8,258 bases of DNA from an uncultured Clostridia bacterium (GTDB taxonomy: Bacteria; Bacillota; Clostridia; Oscillospirales; Ruminococcaceae): contig CAMWLH010000080.1 of NCBI GenBank assembly GCA_947175045.1, positions 1 through 8,258 of the forward strand, given 5' to 3'. The notes beneath the pieces were generated by a model, which saw only the letters and a list, made by a program, of their open reading frames with translations, did not search any database and had not been told where the DNA came from. Below are positions 5,706-8,258 of this stretch, piece by piece; position 1 is the first letter of the stretch; the number at the start of each line of letters is the position of its first letter. Position numbers and translations under genes: made by a program.

Positions 5706-6419
5706 ATGTTTGATTATGAAGTTATACAGTCGCTGAACGACCTTGAAATGCTGGTGTACAACTACATCACCGCACATAAGCAGGAAGTAAAATACATGAC
5801 AGTTCGAGAGCTTGCGGACGCAGTCCATGTTTCCACCTCGACAGTTATACGCTTTTGCAAGAAAAACGGCTGCGACGGATATTCCGAGTTCAGAATGAAA
5901 TTCAAACTGTTTTTGTCCGAGGAAAAGAAAAAGCAGCCGCAGAACGCTATCGATGAAATAACGCACTTTTTTCAGAGCGTTTCCACGACCGCGTTTGAGA
6001 ACAATCTGTCCGTAATATCCACCGTTCTGAAGAACGCGAAGCAGGTCATTTTTATAGGTATAGGCACGTCGGGGCATCTCGGAAAATACGGTGCAAGATT
6101 TTTTTCAAATCTTGGGAAGTTCAGCCAGTATATTGAAGATCCGTATTATCCAATTGAAGCCGATATAGATAATACCACTGTGATCGCCTTATCGGTAAGC
6201 GGCGAAACTCCCGAGATCATCAAGCTTGCCGAGCGCTTTAAAATGCACAACTGTAAAATAATCAGCATTACAAACAAAAGCGCCTGCACGCTCGCAAAAA
6301 TGTCCGACTATAATATCTCTTATTATGTAACGGAAAATATGGTGGATAACGAATATAATATTACCACGCAGATTCCCGTTGTTTATCTTATTGAAACGCT
6401 TGGGAAGATGTTTTCGTAA
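5706..6419 (+). CDS. MurR/RpiR-family regulator with SIS domain
   Basis: The 237-residue protein has an N-terminal RpiR helix-turn-helix domain (about 1-75; TVRELADAVHVSTSTVIRF at 32-50 with GYSEFR at 58-63). A C-terminal SIS domain (about 95-235) has the sugar-phosphate-binding loops FIGIGTSG (116-123) and ALSVSGETPE (161-170). RpiR proteins sense phosphosugars and control genes for sugar uptake and use; the neighbouring PTS permease is the natural target, and its imported phosphosugar the natural ligand. The start is 11 nt after the merR stop with GAGGTG at 5695-5700, so merR and rpiR are probably on one transcript. At 237 residues it is shorter than the usual 280 or so, but no segment is obviously missing. 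Confidence 0.9.
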   Translation: MFDYEVIQSLNDLEMLVYNYITAHKQEVKYMTVRELADAVHVSTSTVIRFCKKNGCDGYSEFRMKFKLFLSEEKKKQPQNAIDEITHFFQSVSTTAFENNLSVISTVLKNAKQVIFIGIGTSGHLGKYGARFFSNLGKFSQYIEDPYYPIEADIDNTTVIALSVSGETPEIIKLAERFKMHNCKIISITNKSACTLAKMSDYNISYYVTENMVDNEYNITTQIPVVYLIETLGKMFS

Positions 6420-6463
6420 AAAACAGGTTGTATCTTCCGTGAAACATTTTCCAAGCCGCGGCA

Positions 6464-6482
6464 TTTGTATCTATTGTACAAA
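6464..6482. promoter_or_regulatory. TTTGTA-N7-TACAAA inverted repeat, possible RpiR operator
   Basis: Perfect 6-bp arms (6464-6469 and 6477-6482) with a 7-nt spacer end 6 nt before the -35 of the PTS promoter. A GCCGCGGC palindrome lies directly upstream at 6455-6462. The position suits regulation by RpiR, but the binding sequence for this protein is not known. Confidence 0.35.
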
Positions 6483-6488
6483 AAAGCG

Positions 6489-6517
6489 TTGATTTTTCTT
6501 TTGATTTTGTGTATAAT
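6489..6517 (+). promoter_or_regulatory. Probable sigma-A promoter of the PTS gene
   Basis: TTGATT (6489-6494), a 17-bp AT-rich spacer and TATAAT (6512-6517). The predicted start near 6524 gives a leader of about 90 nt. The gap between rpiR and the PTS gene shows no intrinsic terminator, so read-through from merR-rpiR is also possible. Confidence 0.75.
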
Positions 6518-6526
6518 ACAATCACA

Positions 6527-6536
6527 AGGTTAACCT
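6527..6536. promoter_or_regulatory. AGGTTAACCT palindrome at the PTS transcription start
   Basis: This perfect 10-bp palindrome lies a few bases after the predicted start of transcription, where a bound repressor would block initiation. RpiR is the likeliest protein; this is inferred from position only. Confidence 0.4.
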
Positions 6537-6553
6537 AAACAACATTATATCGC

Positions 6554-6594
6554 CTTACGGAAATTTTTTGCACTTAATTTTGATTTGCCGTAAG
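6554..6594 (+). promoter_or_regulatory. Leader hairpin just before the PTS ribosome binding site
   Basis: CTTACGG (6554-6560) pairs with CCGTAAG (6588-6594). AAAT/ATTT (6561-6564 with 6583-6586) extends the stem past a bulged G. The loop is about 18 nt. The hairpin ends 6 nt before GAGGAGG (6601-6607), so it could affect translation or be a DNA operator. It does not resemble the LicT/BglG antiterminator site, and no U tract follows. Confidence 0.4.
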
Positions 6595-6614
6595 ACCAAT
6601 GAGGAGGTTATCAT

Positions 6615-8258
6615 ATGGCAATTGATTATCGCAAAACGGCGCAAATGCTCGTAGAGGAGCTTGGCGGCAACGACAACATAATCAACGCCGCGCACTGCGC
6701 AACAAGACTTCGCTTTGTACTTAAGGACGAATCCATAGTCGACAAGGAAAAAGCGGCAAAGATACCCGGAGTTATCACAACGGTACAGGCGGGCGGACAA
6801 TTTCAGGTGGTTATCGGCAATCACGTCAAGGACGCTTATCAATACGTTATGGAGCTTGTTACCGTTGATGAAAACGCGGCGGTAACAGGCGGCAAAAAAC
6901 CGAATTTGTTCAATCGTCTGGTTGACGTCATCTCAAGCATATTCGCTCCGTTTTTGTATACGCTTGCGGCATGCGGTATTCTTCAAGGTATTCTGGGAAT
7001 ATTCGTCGCGTGCGGCGCGGACACGTCAAACGGCACTTACAGAATACTGAACTTTGTTTCGTGGACGGCGTTTACGTTCCTACCCGTGCTGATATCTATC
7101 ACAGCTTCAAAAAAATTCGGAATGAACACCTTTGTAGCAGTGGTTATAGCGTGCGCATTGGTTTGTCCCGACTATATCGCAATGGTGGACGCGGGCGAAA
7201 GCATTTCGTTTGCCGGAATACCTGTAATGCTGCTAAGCTACACGTCCTCAGTAATTCCTATCATTCTGGCAATATGGGTTGCTTCTTATGTTGAGAAATT
7301 CCTCAACAAAATACTTCCGTTGGTTATAAGAAGTCTGTTTTCCGCAATGCTCACTATCGCGGTAATGGTACCGCTGACGCTGCTGGTATTCGGTCCCGTA
7401 GGCAACACGATAGGCGGAGCGATCGGAGACGCGTATAACTGGCTATATAATTTAAGCCCGATAGTCGCAGGTGTAATCGTAGGCGGATTGTGGGAGGTTC
7501 TTGTAATATTCGGCGTTCACTGGGGTATTACTCCCGTAACCGTCGGGAATTACAGCGCTCTCGGATATGATACCTTCACGGGTATGCAGGCTTCCGCAGT
7601 ATTCTCGCAGGCGGGTGCCACTCTGGGTGTACTGTTAAAGACCAAGAACAAGGAAATGAAAAAGGTCGCGGGTTCAGCGGCGGTAACGGGACTTTTCGGA
7701 ATAACCGAGCCTGCTATATATGGCGTTAACCTTCGCTTAAAGCGTCCGATGATCTGCGGCTGTATCGCGGGCGCGGTCGGTGGTGCTATCGCGGGAGGAT
7801 TCAACGCAGTATCCTGGGGCTATAATATGCCCGGAGTTGCAACTATCCCCGCTTATTTCAAGGCAGGTCACACCACTCAGTTTATCGGTTTCCTGATATC
7901 CATTGCAGTATCGTTTGTATTGGGCGCGATCCTGACTTATATCGTTGGATTTAAGGACGATCCTAACCCCGACGATACTCACGAGAAAGAAACTGCAGAG
8001 AAAAATGCCGTTGAAAACAAGACTGTGATAACCTACAAGATCGCGGCTCCGTTAAGCGGAAAAAGCGTTCCCATAAGCGAGGTTCACGACGACGTTTTCT
8101 CGTCGGAAACGCTTGGAAAGGGTGTAGGAATATATCCCAATGAAGGGATAATCTATGCGCCGTTTGACGGAACTGTCGAAATGCTCGCCGATACAAACCA
8201 TGCCATAGGACTGCGCTCGGACGATGATATTGCGGTTCTTATCCATGTAGGAATAGAT
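6615..8258 (+). CDS. Beta-glucoside-family PTS permease, IIBCA (3' end outside window)
   Basis: The frame is open from ATG 6615 to the window end (548 residues, no stop). It is a fused PTS permease that imports a sugar and phosphorylates it. IIB is at about 1-90, with the phosphorylated Cys28 in AAHCATRLRF. IIC is at about 100-445, with several hydrophobic segments, GVHWGITPV (300-308) and the substrate-site motif GITEPAIYGVNLRLKRP (362-378). A charged linker (about 446-470) leads to IIA of the glucose/Crr type: IAAPLSGKSVPISEV (476-490), IYAPFDGTVEML (513-524), partner His529 and active-site His544 in LIHVGID, where the sequence stops. The order and motifs fit the BglF/BglP group (beta-glucosides), but sucrose or trehalose cannot be excluded. 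GAGGAGG 7 nt upstream supports the start. A phospho-beta-glucosidase would be expected downstream. Confidence 0.9.
   Translation, partial: MAIDYRKTAQMLVEELGGNDNIINAAHCATRLRFVLKDESIVDKEKAAKIPGVITTVQAGGQFQVVIGNHVKDAYQYVMELVTVDENAAVTGGKKPNLFNRLVDVISSIFAPFLYTLAACGILQGILGIFVACGADTSNGTYRILNFVSWTAFTFLPVLISITASKKFGMNTFVAVVIACALVCPDYIAMVDAGESISFAGIPVMLLSYTSSVIPIILAIWVASYVEKFLNKILPLVIRSLFSAMLTIAVMVPLTLLVFGPVGNTIGGAIGDAYNWLYNLSPIVAGVIVGGLWEVLVIFGVHWGITPVTVGNYSALGYDTFTGMQASAVFSQAGATLGVLLKTKNKEMKKVAGSAAVTGLFGITEPAIYGVNLRLKRPMICGCIAGAVGGAIAGGFNAVSWGYNMPGVATIPAYFKAGHTTQFIGFLISIAVSFVLGAILTYIVGFKDDPNPDDTHEKETAEKNAVENKTVITYKIAAPLSGKSVPISEVHDDVFSSETLGKGVGIYPNEGIIYAPFDGTVEMLADTNHAIGLRSDDDIAVLIHVGID

Noticed and set aside
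6440..6454. cre-like TGAAACATTTTCCA before the PTS gene
   Set aside because: The required central CG is missing.
6420..6614. LicT/BglG antiterminator (RAT) with overlapping terminator
   Set aside because: No RAT-like sequence and no stem followed by a U tract was found.
1..8258. CRISPR array, insertion sequence, tRNA or phage genes
   Set aside because: No regularly spaced repeats, transposase or integrase motifs, terminal repeats or tRNA-like folds were seen.

Overview
The window looks like chromosome from a Gram-positive, gut-type Clostridia bacterium (Firmicutes; Ruminococcus/Oscillospiraceae-like is a guess). The basis is strong AGGAGG-type ribosome binding sites, several short lipoproteins, DUF6076, DUF4358 and DUF1566 proteins, a MerR regulator of the KYKxW type common in Clostridia, and an RpiR-linked beta-glucoside-type PTS. 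No mobile element, tRNA, rRNA or CRISPR array is visible.

Layout. (1) 3-398 (+) is the C-terminal part of a DUF6076-like zinc-knuckle protein whose start lies outside the window. (2) 399-527 is a convergent intergenic stretch with a perfect 12-bp hairpin, probably a shared bidirectional terminator, and a second inverted-repeat cluster. (3) 528-5007 (-) is a probable four-gene operon. In transcription order it holds a DUF1566 lipoprotein, a DUF4358-transglutaminase lipoprotein, a divergent 1-deoxyxylulose-5-phosphate synthase (Dxs) homologue, and a lipid-anchored flavodoxin. Gaps between genes are only 20-32 nt. (4) 5008-5190 is a divergent control region. It carries a textbook MerR-type promoter driving the operon (TTGACT, 19-bp spacer filled by a perfect dyad, TATCAT) and a decayed second copy of that operator exactly 90 bp away, over the promoter of the regulator. 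(5) 5191-6419 (+) holds merR and, 11 nt downstream, an rpiR/murR-type SIS-domain regulator. (6) 6420-6614 is the PTS promoter region, with several small palindromes. (7) 6615-8258 (+) is a beta-glucoside-family PTS permease with IIB, IIC and IIA domains, cut by the window end just after its IIA active-site histidine.

How it may work together (inference). The MerR protein probably activates the lipoprotein/Dxs-like/flavodoxin operon from the 19-bp-spacer promoter, as MerR regulators do elsewhere for redox or electrophile stress genes. RpiR probably controls the PTS in response to a sugar phosphate. The most unusual element is the operon itself: three exported lipoproteins around a cytoplasmic thiamine-diphosphate enzyme of the Dxs family that keeps the cofactor-binding residues but appears to have lost several residues known to hold the Dxs substrates, and which has a shortened domain I loop.
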